Positions 1 to 8,119 of a DNA stretch of 64,000 nt are shown here, in pieces. The DNA comes from Alphaproteobacteria bacterium (lineage in GTDB: Bacteria > Pseudomonadota > Alphaproteobacteria > Rhodobacterales > Rhodobacteraceae). The stretch is taken from the NCBI GenBank assembly GCA_030424865.1, contig JAUHVR010000012.1, positions 82,525-146,524 of the forward strand, read 5' to 3'. The first letter of the stretch is position 1. Each line of letters opens with the position of its first letter. A model generated the notes under the pieces. That model was not told where the DNA came from and ran no database searches. It was given only the letters and a program-made list of their open reading frames with translations. Both the position numbers and the translations under genes were made by a program.

Positions 1-1
1 C

Positions 2-82
2 GCGGGCGAGGTGATCAGCCACATGGGCCCCCGGCCCGAGGCAAACCTGCCCGCCCTTTTCCGCGAAGCCGGGCTTCTTTGA
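2..82 (+). CDS. C-terminal end of an unidentified protein (partial)
   Basis: An open frame enters the window from the left and ends at a TGA at 80-82. The 26 visible residues finish with LPALFREAGLL. The tail resembles the C terminus of a cytoplasmic enzyme but is too short to name. A hairpin followed by a T-rich stretch starts 8 bases after the stop, which supports this being a real gene end. Confidence 0.5.
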   Translation, partial: AGEVISHMGPRPEANLPALFREAGLL

Positions 83-89
83 AAATTGG

Positions 90-108
90 GCGAGGCCAGG
101 GGCCTCGC
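90..108 (+). terminator. Probable intrinsic terminator after the partial gene
   Basis: The 8-bp perfect stem GCGAGGCC / GGCCTCGC encloses a 3-base loop and is followed by GCTTTGTTTG. It lies directly downstream of the stop at 80-82. The T tract is short and interrupted, so termination efficiency is uncertain. Confidence 0.55.
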
Positions 109-119
109 GCTTTGTTTGC

Positions 120-209
120 CTGCCCTGCGGGCATGCGGAAAGGGGGCTCTGCCCCCTTGACCGACCTTTGGTCGATCATCCCCCGGGATATTTGACGCAA
201 GAAGAAAAG
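120..209. repeat. Array of small hairpins ending in a CCCGGGATATTT...AAGAAGAAAAG motif
   Basis: Three further hairpins follow the terminator: TGCCC/GGGCA near 121-133, a perfect 8-bp stem AAGGGGGC/GCCCCCTT at 140-158, and a stem with one mismatch around GACCGACC/GGTCGATC at 158-179. They are followed by CCCCGGGATATTTGACGCAA and then GAAGAAAAG (181-209). The last part resembles the TATTT-TTGGAAAGATGAAAGG motif found at 4625 and 25911 in this window. From memory, such composite spacers recur in Rhodobacteraceae genomes; this was not verified. Confidence 0.45.
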
Positions 210-214
210 CGGGA

Positions 215-1033
215 TCAGTCGCCCAGTTTGGCGTGAACCTCATCAAGGTCGATCTCGCCTGTCGGCATCTTGTTGGCCGGGTTTTCGAAATCGTATTTGA
301 ACAGGCGGAAATCCCGTTTGTAGATTTCATAGACCAGGTGCATCGACAGATCGTCGAAATAATCCTCGACCGGATGGGCACGCTTGGGGCCGTGGCCTTC
401 GGATTCGTTGAAGCGCGGGATCTGCGTCAGGTCGACGGTGTGTGGCGTTTCGATGGCGGTCAACACGTCCTGCATGCCTTGGTTGAAGCGCTCGGTCCAG
501 ATGATCCGGTCATATCGCCCGCCGTTGGCGACAAAGGTACCGACATGGCCTGATACGGCGGACCAGTGGATGTCGGGATCCATCGGGCGGCGCCAGCGGA
601 TGGTGTCGCGGGCAAACAGCAGAAAGCGCCGGAAGCTTTTGATCTGGTCGAACGGCTGCTTGCCGTCTTCGCCACCTACATCGACGCCATATTTCTGGAT
701 CAGCATAGGCACCAGGTTGCCGCGATAGCGGCGGCCGTTCCGTTGGATGCCGCAGATCTTGTCGAAGAACGAGCTGAGGATGCGCGTGTAGGGGTTGCGC
801 ACACATGTAAAGGAATAGGACAGGTGTTGGTCGACGTTCGACTTGATGATCTCTTTGCTGTCCTCGAGACCCCATTTGTGCAGGCCGTCTTCGGCGTCGT
901 GAATGTCGCCGTCAAAAAACCGCGCGTGGTCCGAATAATACATGATCTGACCGATGGTCGAGCAGGCGCATTTCGGTACCACCCGATAGACCATGCTTTG
1001 GCTTTCGGTCATCCAGGTGCCAGGAAAGCCCAT
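215..1033 (-). CDS. Sulfotransferase family protein
   Basis: A 272-residue protein with both PAPS-binding signatures of sulfotransferases. PKCACSTIG (about residues 20-28) is the 5'-phosphosulfate loop, and CVRNPYTRILSSFF (about 77-90) is the 3'-phosphate site. Proteins of this type transfer sulfate from PAPS to carbohydrate hydroxyls; the acceptor here is unknown. No signal peptide or membrane anchor is visible. The ATG at 1033 is chosen because GAAAGGG lies a few bases upstream; an in-frame start further upstream is possible. It is divergent from a GT14-like glycosyltransferase starting at 1155, which suggests both act on the same surface glycan. That link is inference. Confidence 0.8.
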   Translation of the reverse strand: MGFPGTWMTESQSMVYRVVPKCACSTIGQIMYYSDHARFFDGDIHDAEDGLHKWGLEDSKEIIKSNVDQHLSYSFTCVRNPYTRILSSFFDKICGIQRNGRRYRGNLVPMLIQKYGVDVGGEDGKQPFDQIKSFRRFLLFARDTIRWRRPMDPDIHWSAVSGHVGTFVANGGRYDRIIWTERFNQGMQDVLTAIETPHTVDLTQIPRFNESEGHGPKRAHPVEDYFDDLSMHLVYEIYKRDFRLFKYDFENPANKMPTGEIDLDEVHAKLGD

Positions 1034-1154
1034 GTCCGTGCCCTTTCGTCTTGCTGCCCGGTGCGGCGTTTTTCGGGTTTGCCCCTGTTTATTCACTGCA
1101 CAATCATGAGTATCAATCAAACTACTCCGGCGAAATTAAGGCGGGCTCTTTCGG

Positions 1155-2732
1155 TTGGCGAAAATCGCGTTCATATTGCTGTGTCACAAGGACCCTGGGG
1201 CGATCGTCAAACAGGCACAAAGCCTGACCGCGGCCGGCGACTATGTCGCGATCCATTTCGATGCACGCGCCGGGACGGACGCTTATGCGCAGATCCGCAT
1301 GGCGCTGAAGGACAACCCCAACGTCACTTTTGCCAAGACCCGCATCAAATGTGGCTGGGGGGAATGGTCACTTGTGCAGGCCTCTCTGAACGCGGTCGAG
1401 GCCGCCGTCGAGGCCTTTCCCAGGGCCAGCCATTTCTACATGGTCTCGGGCGACTGCATGGCGATCAAATCGGCCGAGTACGCGCACGGCTTTCTGGATG
1501 ACCACGACCGGGATTTCATCGAATCCCACGACTATTTTGAAAGCGACTGGATCAAGACCGGCTGGAAAGAGGAACGGCTGATCTATCGCCATTGGTTCAA
1601 CGAACGCACGCAAAAGCGCCGGTTCTACGCGATGTTCGAGGCGCAGAAACGGCTGGGGCTGACCCGCGCCATCCCGGCCGACATCAATGTGATGATCGGC
1701 AGCCAGTGGTGGTGCCTGCGGCGGCGGACCATCGAGAAAATCCTCAAATTCACGCGCAAGCGGCGGGATGTCATGCGGTTCTTTGCGACCACCTGGATCC
1801 CGGACGAGACGTTTTTTCAAACATTGGTGCGGCATCTGATTCCGGACACCCAGATCGAAAACCGCACGCTGACCTTCCTGATGTTCTCCGACTACGGAAT
1901 GCCGGTGACCTTTTACAACGACCACTACGAGATGCTTTTGGGGCAGGACTACTTGTTCGCCCGCAAGATCAGCCCCGAGGCGACCGATCTGCAGCGGCGG
2001 CTTTCCGTGCTTTTTGCGTCAGAGGGCGTTGATTTTCCGATCTCGAACGAGGGACGCGCGCTTTATCATTTTCTCACTGGACGTGGACGCGTCGGAAGAC
2101 GGTTTGCCCCCAGGTTCTGGGAAAAAGAGGCAACCCTTGGTCGCGAGCGCGAGTTGATGATCGTGGTTGCCAAGAAATGGGATGTTGCCAAGCGGCTGGT
2201 TGCGCGGATCCGGCAGGTCACGAATGTGCCCTGCATCGAATATCTTTTCAACGAACAGGCCACAGAACTGCCCGACATGGGCGGCATCCAAAGTTCGATG
2301 AGCAAACGCCACCGCCACCGCCGCGCCTTGATGCGGTTGTTGTTCGACTATTATCAGACCGACCGCCTGATCGTCTGCGTCGACCCGGGCAGTCTTGATC
2401 TGATCGAAGATTTCACCGCCGACCGGTCCACCACCCGTATTCTGGAGGTCGAAACACAGTTCTCGGACGCCTACCTGGCCGGGCACGCCACGCGCGTCGG
2501 ACTGGCGGGGGATCACACCTCGGCCGAGGCGCTGGACAGGTTGCTGCCGACAGTTCGGCATGACATCACACATGAATCCGACCGCCTGCGCGACAAGGAG
2601 TTCCCGAATTTCAACCGACTGCGCGAAGGCGCGGCGCCTGCCGAAAACGCCCGCCAGTTGGCCGCCTTCTTGTCTGTCGCGCCGGAGCAGGCGCTGCAGA
2701 TCGCCGAAACCCCCAATCTTTTCAATGACTAA
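1155..2732 (+). CDS. Core-2/I-branching-type glycosyltransferase (GT14-like)
   Basis: A 525-residue protein. The N-terminal half opens with a Rossmann-like strand (AKIAFILLCHKDP), followed by VAIHFDARAG, and YMVSGDCMAIKSAEY near residue 100. This matches the core-2/I-branching beta-1,6-N-acetylglucosaminyltransferase and xylosyltransferase family. A second region after about residue 290 has no function I recognise; in Rhodobacterales such proteins carry an extra C-terminal domain. The start is a TTG at 1155, preceded by TAAGG. It is divergent from a sulfotransferase and is followed after 14 bases by a HIT-family gene. The likely role is decoration of an extracellular polysaccharide or glycoconjugate. 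Confidence 0.7.
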   Translation: MAKIAFILLCHKDPGAIVKQAQSLTAAGDYVAIHFDARAGTDAYAQIRMALKDNPNVTFAKTRIKCGWGEWSLVQASLNAVEAAVEAFPRASHFYMVSGDCMAIKSAEYAHGFLDDHDRDFIESHDYFESDWIKTGWKEERLIYRHWFNERTQKRRFYAMFEAQKRLGLTRAIPADINVMIGSQWWCLRRRTIEKILKFTRKRRDVMRFFATTWIPDETFFQTLVRHLIPDTQIENRTLTFLMFSDYGMPVTFYNDHYEMLLGQDYLFARKISPEATDLQRRLSVLFASEGVDFPISNEGRALYHFLTGRGRVGRRFAPRFWEKEATLGRERELMIVVAKKWDVAKRLVARIRQVTNVPCIEYLFNEQATELPDMGGIQSSMSKRHRHRRALMRLLFDYYQTDRLIVCVDPGSLDLIEDFTADRSTTRILEVETQFSDAYLAGHATRVGLAGDHTSAEALDRLLPTVRHDITHESDRLRDKEFPNFNRLREGAAPAENARQLAAFLSVAPEQALQIAETPNLFND

Positions 2733-2746
2733 GGACGCATCCCCCA

Positions 2747-3115
2747 ATGGCCTATGCCTATGACGATCAGAACATCTTTGCCAAGATCCTGCGCGGCGAG
2801 ATCCCCAACAAGACCGTGCTGGAAACCGAACACAGCCTGGCCTTTCTGGACATCTATCCGCAGGCGCCGATCCACATTCTGGTGATCCCCAAGGGCGCCT
2901 ACGTCTGCTTTGATCACTTCGCGCAAGAGGCCTCGGACGCCGAGATCATCGACTACACCCGCGCCGTGGGCGAGGTCTGCAAAATGCAGGGCGTCGAAGA
3001 GGGCGGCTGGCGGCTGATCGCCAACGCGGGTGAGGCGGCGATTCAGGACGTGCCGCATCTGCACGTGCATATCCTGGCGGGCCGTCCGCTGGGTCCGATG
3101 CTGCCCAAGGTCTGA
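2747..3115 (+). CDS. HIT family nucleotide-binding protein (Hint/HinT-like)
   Basis: A 122-residue protein of the usual HinT length. The histidine triad PHLHVHILAGRPLG sits near the C terminus, and the early segment IFAKILRGEIP is typical of the family. Relatives hydrolyse adenosine phosphoramidates such as AMP-NH2 or aminoacyl-adenylates in the cytoplasm. It starts 14 bases after the glycosyltransferase stop and 4 bases before the YCII gene, so the three are probably co-transcribed. No link to glycan synthesis is evident. Confidence 0.9.
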   Translation: MAYAYDDQNIFAKILRGEIPNKTVLETEHSLAFLDIYPQAPIHILVIPKGAYVCFDHFAQEASDAEIIDYTRAVGEVCKMQGVEEGGWRLIANAGEAAIQDVPHLHVHILAGRPLGPMLPKV

Positions 3116-3119
3116 AGCA

Positions 3120-3410
3120 ATGGCTGTGTTCCTATATCGCATCATCCCGCCGCGCCCCGATTTTGCCGAAACGGCGACCCGGGAAGAGGGCGAGATGATG
3201 GGGCAACATTACCTGTATCTGAAGGCGCTGCACGAACAGGGTGTGTTGATCTTTACTGGGCGGACGGAAAGCGGAAGCATCGGAATTTCGGTGTTCGAAG
3301 CCAAGGACCAGGCCGCCGCGCAGGCCGTTTCCGATGGCGATCCCGCCAAGCAGGCGGGTGTCATCGACATCGTGGTCGAACCATTTCGGATCGTCGATTT
3401 CGCGTCGTGA
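3120..3410 (+). CDS. YCII-related domain protein
   Basis: A 96-residue protein spanning one YciI-like domain (ferredoxin-like fold). It contains HYLYLKALHEQGVLIFTGRT and a C-terminal segment ending in VEPFRIVDFAS. The family has a conserved His/Asp pair and no firmly established reaction. The ATG at 3120 lies 4 bases after the HIT gene stop. It converges on the ABC ATPase gene with a 3-base gap. Confidence 0.8.
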   Translation: MAVFLYRIIPPRPDFAETATREEGEMMGQHYLYLKALHEQGVLIFTGRTESGSIGISVFEAKDQAAAQAVSDGDPAKQAGVIDIVVEPFRIVDFAS

Positions 3411-3413
3411 CCC

Positions 3414-4334
3414 TTAGCTGGCGCTGCTGGTCAGCGCCAGAAAGACATCCTCCAGATCGGCCTGCTCGGTCCGTACATCGCGGATCGAGATCCCCGCACC
3501 ACGCACCGCATCGATCACCTGGTCCGCCGTCACCTGACCGGACCGGTAACTGCAGGCGATGGTTCCATCCGGGCGCCAGGCTGCGGTGATCCCGTCGACC
3601 TGCGGCAGGTCGGCGGGGGTCGAGGCGGGCTCGATCACCATCGTGCGCCCGTCCAGCTGACCCAAAAGGTTGGCGGTGCTGTCCTGCGCCACCAGTTCCC
3701 CGTGGTTGATGATGGCGATCTCGTCGCACATCTCTTCGGCCTCTTCCAGGTAATGCGTGGTCAGGATGATCGTCATCCCGCGGTCCTGGTTCAGCTTGCG
3801 GACGTTTTCCCACAGCATCTGGCGCAGCTCGATGTCGACGCCTGCCGTGGGTTCGTCCAGCACCAGCACGTGCGGGTGATGCACCAGCGCCTTGCCCAGC
3901 AACAGCCGCCGCCGCATGCCGCCCGACAGGGTGCGGGCATAGGCCTCGGCTTTGTCGGTCAGACCGATCATCGCCAGGATTTCGTCGCTTTGGCGCTGCG
4001 CACGCGGCACGCCGTAAAGCCCGGCCTGCACTTCCAAAGCGCCGCGCGGGGTGAAAAACGGGTCAAGGTTCAGCTCTTGCGGCATGACCCCGATCGAGGC
4101 GCGGCTTTGGCGGGGGTTCACGTCCTGATCCCAGCCGCAGATCTCGACTCGCCCGGCGGTTTTGACCACAAGGCCCGCCAGAATGTTGATCATCGTCGAC
4201 TTGCCCGCGCCATTCGGGCCCAGCAGGCCAAAGATCGACCCCTGCGGCACGGTCAGGTCCACGCCCTTCAGGGCTTCTTTGCCGCCCGCATAAATCTTGC
4301 GCAGCCCTTCGATCCGTATTGCCGGATGTGTCAT
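3414..4334 (-). CDS. ABC transporter ATP-binding protein (ABC-2/DrrA type)
   Basis: A 306-residue nucleotide-binding subunit. Walker A is GLLGPNGAGKST, the signature is LSGGMRRRLLLGKAL, and Walker B is VLVLDEPTAG followed by TTHYLEEAEEM with the switch His. The C-terminal extension after about residue 220 is typical of ATPases that pair with ABC-2 permeases exporting drugs or polysaccharides. No permease gene adjoins it: one side is the convergent YCII gene and the other a divergent zinc-finger gene. The partner must be encoded elsewhere, or the subunit works with a distant system. Confidence 0.9.
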   Translation of the reverse strand: MTHPAIRIEGLRKIYAGGKEALKGVDLTVPQGSIFGLLGPNGAGKSTMINILAGLVVKTAGRVEICGWDQDVNPRQSRASIGVMPQELNLDPFFTPRGALEVQAGLYGVPRAQRQSDEILAMIGLTDKAEAYARTLSGGMRRRLLLGKALVHHPHVLVLDEPTAGVDIELRQMLWENVRKLNQDRGMTIILTTHYLEEAEEMCDEIAIINHGELVAQDSTANLLGQLDGRTMVIEPASTPADLPQVDGITAAWRPDGTIACSYRSGQVTADQVIDAVRGAGISIRDVRTEQADLEDVFLALTSSAS

Positions 4335-4409
4335 CGCACCGCTTGCCCCTTGGTTCTGGATCGCTCATAACGCCTTTAGTGCAGAGCCAGCCAAAAGGGA
4401 ACGGACCCG

Positions 4410-4589
4410 ATGACAACGCAAGCGCCTGAAACCCGGATCGTCGACAGCTATCGCGTCTCGTGCGACGGCGGCGAAGGGGCGCTGGGTCACCCGCGTGTCT
4501 GGTTGCAGATCCCGGCAGAGACCGGGTTTGTGGAATGTCCCTATTGTGACGCCAAGCTGGTGCACAAGGATTTCGAAGGCAAGGTCTGA
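4410..4589 (+). CDS. Small CHCC-type zinc-finger protein
   Basis: A 59-residue protein with the pattern C-x8-H ([14 protein letters not shown]) followed by ECPYC, giving a C-H-C-C zinc site. It is related to the zf-CHCC domain of the mitochondrial complex I subunit NDUFS6, which is common as a stand-alone small protein in alphaproteobacteria and is thought to serve complex I assembly. The ATG at 4410 has AAAAGGGAACGG just upstream. It is divergent from the ABC ATPase gene, 75 bases away. Confidence 0.85.
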   Translation: MTTQAPETRIVDSYRVSCDGGEGALGHPRVWLQIPAETGFVECPYCDAKLVHKDFEGKV

Positions 4590-4624
4590 CCTTTCGGCGG
4601 CAGCACCAGTGGCCCTGTCGGATG

Positions 4625-4660
4625 CCTCCGGCGGGAGGTATTTATTGGAAAGATGAAAGG
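4625..4660 (+). repeat. Intergenic hairpin plus TATTTATTGGAAAGATGAAAGG motif
   Basis: The small hairpin CCTCC-GGCG-GGAGG is followed by TATTTATTGGAAAGATGAAA. The same tail, with one or two changes, occurs on the minus strand at 25911-25940. It lies between the zinc-finger gene and polA. It may act as a weak terminator for the upstream gene; its recurrence suggests a dispersed repeat family. Confidence 0.5.
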
Positions 4661-4722
4661 GTGTGGCGCGGGGCTTTGTCCCGTGGCAGGGTGCCCTGTG
4701 ACGGATAACGGGGGAAGCGCGC

Positions 4723-7530
4723 ATGTCCGAAGGTTTTGGCAAGGGTCACCATCTGCATCTGATCGACGGATCGGCCTTTATCTTCCGGGCCTATCACGCG
4801 CTGCCACCCCTGACGCGGAAATCCGACGGGCTGCCCGTGGGCGCGGTCGCGGGCTTCTGCAACATGCTTCACCGCTATGTCGAAACCAACACCGGGGCGG
4901 ACGCGCCGACCCATGTGGCTGTGATCTTTGACTATTCCGGCAAATCCTTTCGCAACGAGATGTATGATCTCTACAAGGCGAACCGCCCCCCTGCGCCCGA
5001 AGATCTGGTGCCGCAGTTCCCGCTGACCCGCGACGCCACCCGCGCCTTCAACATCGCCTGCCACGAAATCGAAGGGTTCGAGGCTGACGACATCATTGCG
5101 ACGCTGGCATGCCAGGCGCGCGACGCGGGCGGCCGTGTGACGATCATCAGCTCTGACAAGGACCTGATGCAGTTGGTCGGCGGCGGGGTCGAGATGCTGG
5201 ACGCCATGAAGAACCGCCGCATCGATCGGGATGGGGTTATCGAAAAGTTTGGCGTCGGCCCGGAACGGGTGGTTGATGTGCAGGCCCTGGCGGGGGATTC
5301 CGTAGACAACGTGCCCGGCGCGCCGGGCATCGGCGTAAAGACCGCGGCGCTGCTGATCAACGAATACGGTTCGCTCGAGGAACTGCTGGACCGTGCCGGC
5401 GAGATCAAGCAGCCCAAGCGGCGTCAGACGCTGATCGAAAAGCGGGACCAGATCGAGCTGTCCAAGCGGCTGGTTCAGCTCGATTGCGACATGACGCTGG
5501 ATTTCACACTGGAATCGCTTGAGGTCACGCCCCCCGAACCCGATGCACTGCTGGGGTTTCTGGCCGAGATGGAGTTCCGCACACTGACCAAGCGGATTTC
5601 GGACCAGCTGGGCGTCGAGGCGCCGGTGATCGATGATGCGCCGGTGGGTGCCGACGACACCGTTCTGGACGCCCCCGAAGCGCCGCCGATTGATCCTGAG
5701 AAATACGAATGCGTCCGCGACATGGAGGCGCTGCAGCGCTGGATCGACCTGATCCACGAACGCGGCTACGTCGCCGTCGACACGGAAACCACCGGCCTGA
5801 ACGAGATGCGCGCCGATCTGGTGGGCATCTCGCTTTGCGTACACGCGGGCGAGGCCTGCTATATCCCGCTGACCCACCGCGCGGCGGCCTCGGACGATCT
5901 GTTCGGATCAGACGAATTGGCCGAAGGGCAATTGGGGCTGGACGCGGCGCTGGCTGCGCTGAAGCCCGTGCTCGAAGACCCTGCGGTCATGAAGATCGGC
6001 CAGAACATGAAGTACGACGCCAAGATCTTTGCCCGTCTTGGCATCGATGTTGCGCCGATCGACGACACCATGCTGATGTCCTATGCCCTGCATGGCGGCA
6101 TGCATGGCCACGGCATGGACCAGCTGTCAGACCGTTACCTTCAGCACAATCCGATCCCGATCAAAACGCTGTTGGGGACCGGCAAAAGTCAGATCACCTT
6201 TGACCGCGTGCCGATCGACGAGGCGGTGAAATACGCCGCCGAGGATGCCGACATCACCCTGCGCCTGTGGGAGCTGTTCAAACCGCAACTGCATCGGTCC
6301 AAGGTGACCCGCGTCTACGAAGGGTTGGAACGCCCGCTGGTTCCGGTGCTGGCCCAAATGGAGAGGCACGGCATCAAGGTGGACCGCGACACGCTGAGCC
6401 GGATGTCGAACGCCTTTGCCCAGAAAATGGCGGGGCTCGAGGCCGAAATCCACGAAGCCGCTGGCGAAAGCTTCAATGTCGGCAGCCCGGCGCAGCTGGG
6501 TGAGATCCTGTTCGACAAGATGTCCCTGCCCGGCGGAAAGAAGGGCAAGACCGGCAAGTATTCGACCGGCGCGGATGTTCTTGAGGATCTGGCCACCGAA
6601 CATGACCTGCCCAAGCTGGTGCTCGATTGGCGGCAACTTTCAAAGTTGAAATCGACCTATACCGACGCCCTGCAGGACCACGTGAACCCCGAGACCGGGC
6701 GCGTGCACACCTCTTATTCGATTGCAGGGGCCAATACCGGGCGGTTGGCGTCGACCGATCCCAACCTGCAAAACATTCCCGTCCGTAGCGAAGAGGGCCG
6801 TCGTATCCGCGAAGCCTTTATCGCGGAACCCGGCAACGTCTTGGTCAGCCTCGACTATTCGCAGATCGAACTGCGTATTCTGGCCCATATCGCCGGGATC
6901 GATACGCTGAAGCAGGCCTTCCGTGACGGGTTGGACATTCATGCCATGACGGCCTCGGAAATGTTCAATGTCCCGCTCGAGGACATGACCCCGGATGTCC
7001 GCCGTCAGGCCAAGGCGATCAACTTTGGCGTCATCTACGGCATCTCGGGCTTTGGCCTGGCCCGCAACCTGCGCATCCCGCGGGCCGAGGCTCAGGGCTT
7101 CATCGACCGCTACTTTGAACGCTTCCCCGGCATCCGCGCCTACATGGATGACACCGTGGCATTTGCCCGCGAACATGGCCGCGTCGAAACCCTGTTTGGC
7201 CGCCGTATCCACACGCCCGAGATTGCCGCCAAGGGCCCCAAGGCCGGGTTCGCCAAGCGCGCCGCCATCAATGCGCCGATCCAGGGCACGGCGGCCGATA
7301 TCATTCGCCGCGCGATGATCCGCATGCCTGCCGCCATTGCGGACCTGCCGGCCAAGATGCTTCTGCAGGTCCACGACGAACTGTTGTTCGAAGTGGCCGA
7401 AGACAGCGTTGACACCCTGATTGCCACAGCGCGCGAGGTCATGGAGGCGGCGGCTGATCCTGTTGTCCATCTCGATGTGCCGCTGATTGTCGACGCAGGC
7501 CAGGGCGCGCATTGGGCCGAGGCACACTAG
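4723..7530 (+). CDS. polA: DNA polymerase I
   Basis: A 935-residue, three-domain Pol I. The N-terminal 5'-3' exonuclease (residues 1 to about 290) starts LHLIDGSAFIFRAYHALPPL and has the helix-hairpin-helix GVKTAALL. The 3'-5' proofreading domain has an intact DTETTG Exo I motif near 353. The polymerase domain carries motif A SLDYSQIELR (about 709), motif B RRQAKAINFGVIYG (about 763) and motif C QVHDELLFE (about 883). It fills gaps in repair and removes Okazaki primers. It is followed after 3 bases by the YdeI-like gene on the same strand. Confidence 0.98.
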   Translation: MSEGFGKGHHLHLIDGSAFIFRAYHALPPLTRKSDGLPVGAVAGFCNMLHRYVETNTGADAPTHVAVIFDYSGKSFRNEMYDLYKANRPPAPEDLVPQFPLTRDATRAFNIACHEIEGFEADDIIATLACQARDAGGRVTIISSDKDLMQLVGGGVEMLDAMKNRRIDRDGVIEKFGVGPERVVDVQALAGDSVDNVPGAPGIGVKTAALLINEYGSLEELLDRAGEIKQPKRRQTLIEKRDQIELSKRLVQLDCDMTLDFTLESLEVTPPEPDALLGFLAEMEFRTLTKRISDQLGVEAPVIDDAPVGADDTVLDAPEAPPIDPEKYECVRDMEALQRWIDLIHERGYVAVDTETTGLNEMRADLVGISLCVHAGEACYIPLTHRAAASDDLFGSDELAEGQLGLDAALAALKPVLEDPAVMKIGQNMKYDAKIFARLGIDVAPIDDTMLMSYALHGGMHGHGMDQLSDRYLQHNPIPIKTLLGTGKSQITFDRVPIDEAVKYAAEDADITLRLWELFKPQLHRSKVTRVYEGLERPLVPVLAQMERHGIKVDRDTLSRMSNAFAQKMAGLEAEIHEAAGESFNVGSPAQLGEILFDKMSLPGGKKGKTGKYSTGADVLEDLATEHDLPKLVLDWRQLSKLKSTYTDALQDHVNPETGRVHTSYSIAGANTGRLASTDPNLQNIPVRSEEGRRIREAFIAEPGNVLVSLDYSQIELRILAHIAGIDTLKQAFRDGLDIHAMTASEMFNVPLEDMTPDVRRQAKAINFGVIYGISGFGLARNLRIPRAEAQGFIDRYFERFPGIRAYMDDTVAFAREHGRVETLFGRRIHTPEIAAKGPKAGFAKRAAINAPIQGTAADIIRRAMIRMPAAIADLPAKMLLQVHDELLFEVAEDSVDTLIATAREVMEAAADPVVHLDVPLIVDAGQGAHWAEAH

Positions 7531-7533
7531 CGG

Positions 7534-8112
7534 ATGGGCCGTGCGGCAGAAAACGCGCCCAGGGTCGAGGTCAAATCCCGCACGGATCTGCGATCCTGGT
7601 TGTCTGAAAACCATGCCGCCGGGGTGTCCATATGGCTGATCACCTGGAAAAAGCCTTCGCCGCATTACCTTAGCTATGACGATCTGATCTCTGAACTTTT
7701 GTGCTGGGGGTGGATCGACAGTCAGACCCGCAGGGTTGATGACGCCCGTACCTCGGTTCTGATCGCGCCTCGCAATCCAAAATCCGCCTGGTCCGCCATC
7801 AACAAACGCAAGGTCGAAGAGCTGCGTGCCTCTGGTGAGATGACCGAGGCCGGCGAAGCCCTGATCACAACGGCGATCGAGAACGGCATGTGGAGTTTTC
7901 TTGACGATGTCGAACGGCTGGAAGTGCCCGACGATCTGGCGCAGGCCTTGGGTCCGCTTCGCCAGGTTTGGGAAGACTATCCAAGGTCCATTAAACGCGG
8001 GGCGCTGGAGTGGATCAAGACCGCCAAGACGGACCCCACCCGATCGAAGCGGATCGCGGATGTGGTCGCTTCGGCCAAAGAGGGGCTGCGTCCCAGCCCC
8101 TTTCGGCGCTAA
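7534..8112 (+). CDS. YdeI/OmpD-associated family protein
   Basis: A 192-residue cytoplasmic protein. The segments WLSENHAAGVSIWLITWKK, LLCWGWIDSQTRR and IAPRNPKSAWSAINKRKVE are typical of the YdeI/OmpD-associated (bacteriocin-protection) family. The C-terminal WIKTAKTDPTRSKRI is the second conserved block. The molecular function is not known. It starts 3 bases after polA and is probably co-transcribed with it. It converges on flgI with a 7-base gap. Confidence 0.8.
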   Translation: MGRAAENAPRVEVKSRTDLRSWLSENHAAGVSIWLITWKKPSPHYLSYDDLISELLCWGWIDSQTRRVDDARTSVLIAPRNPKSAWSAINKRKVEELRASGEMTEAGEALITTAIENGMWSFLDDVERLEVPDDLAQALGPLRQVWEDYPRSIKRGALEWIKTAKTDPTRSKRIADVVASAKEGLRPSPFRR

Positions 8113-8119
8113 GGCATCG

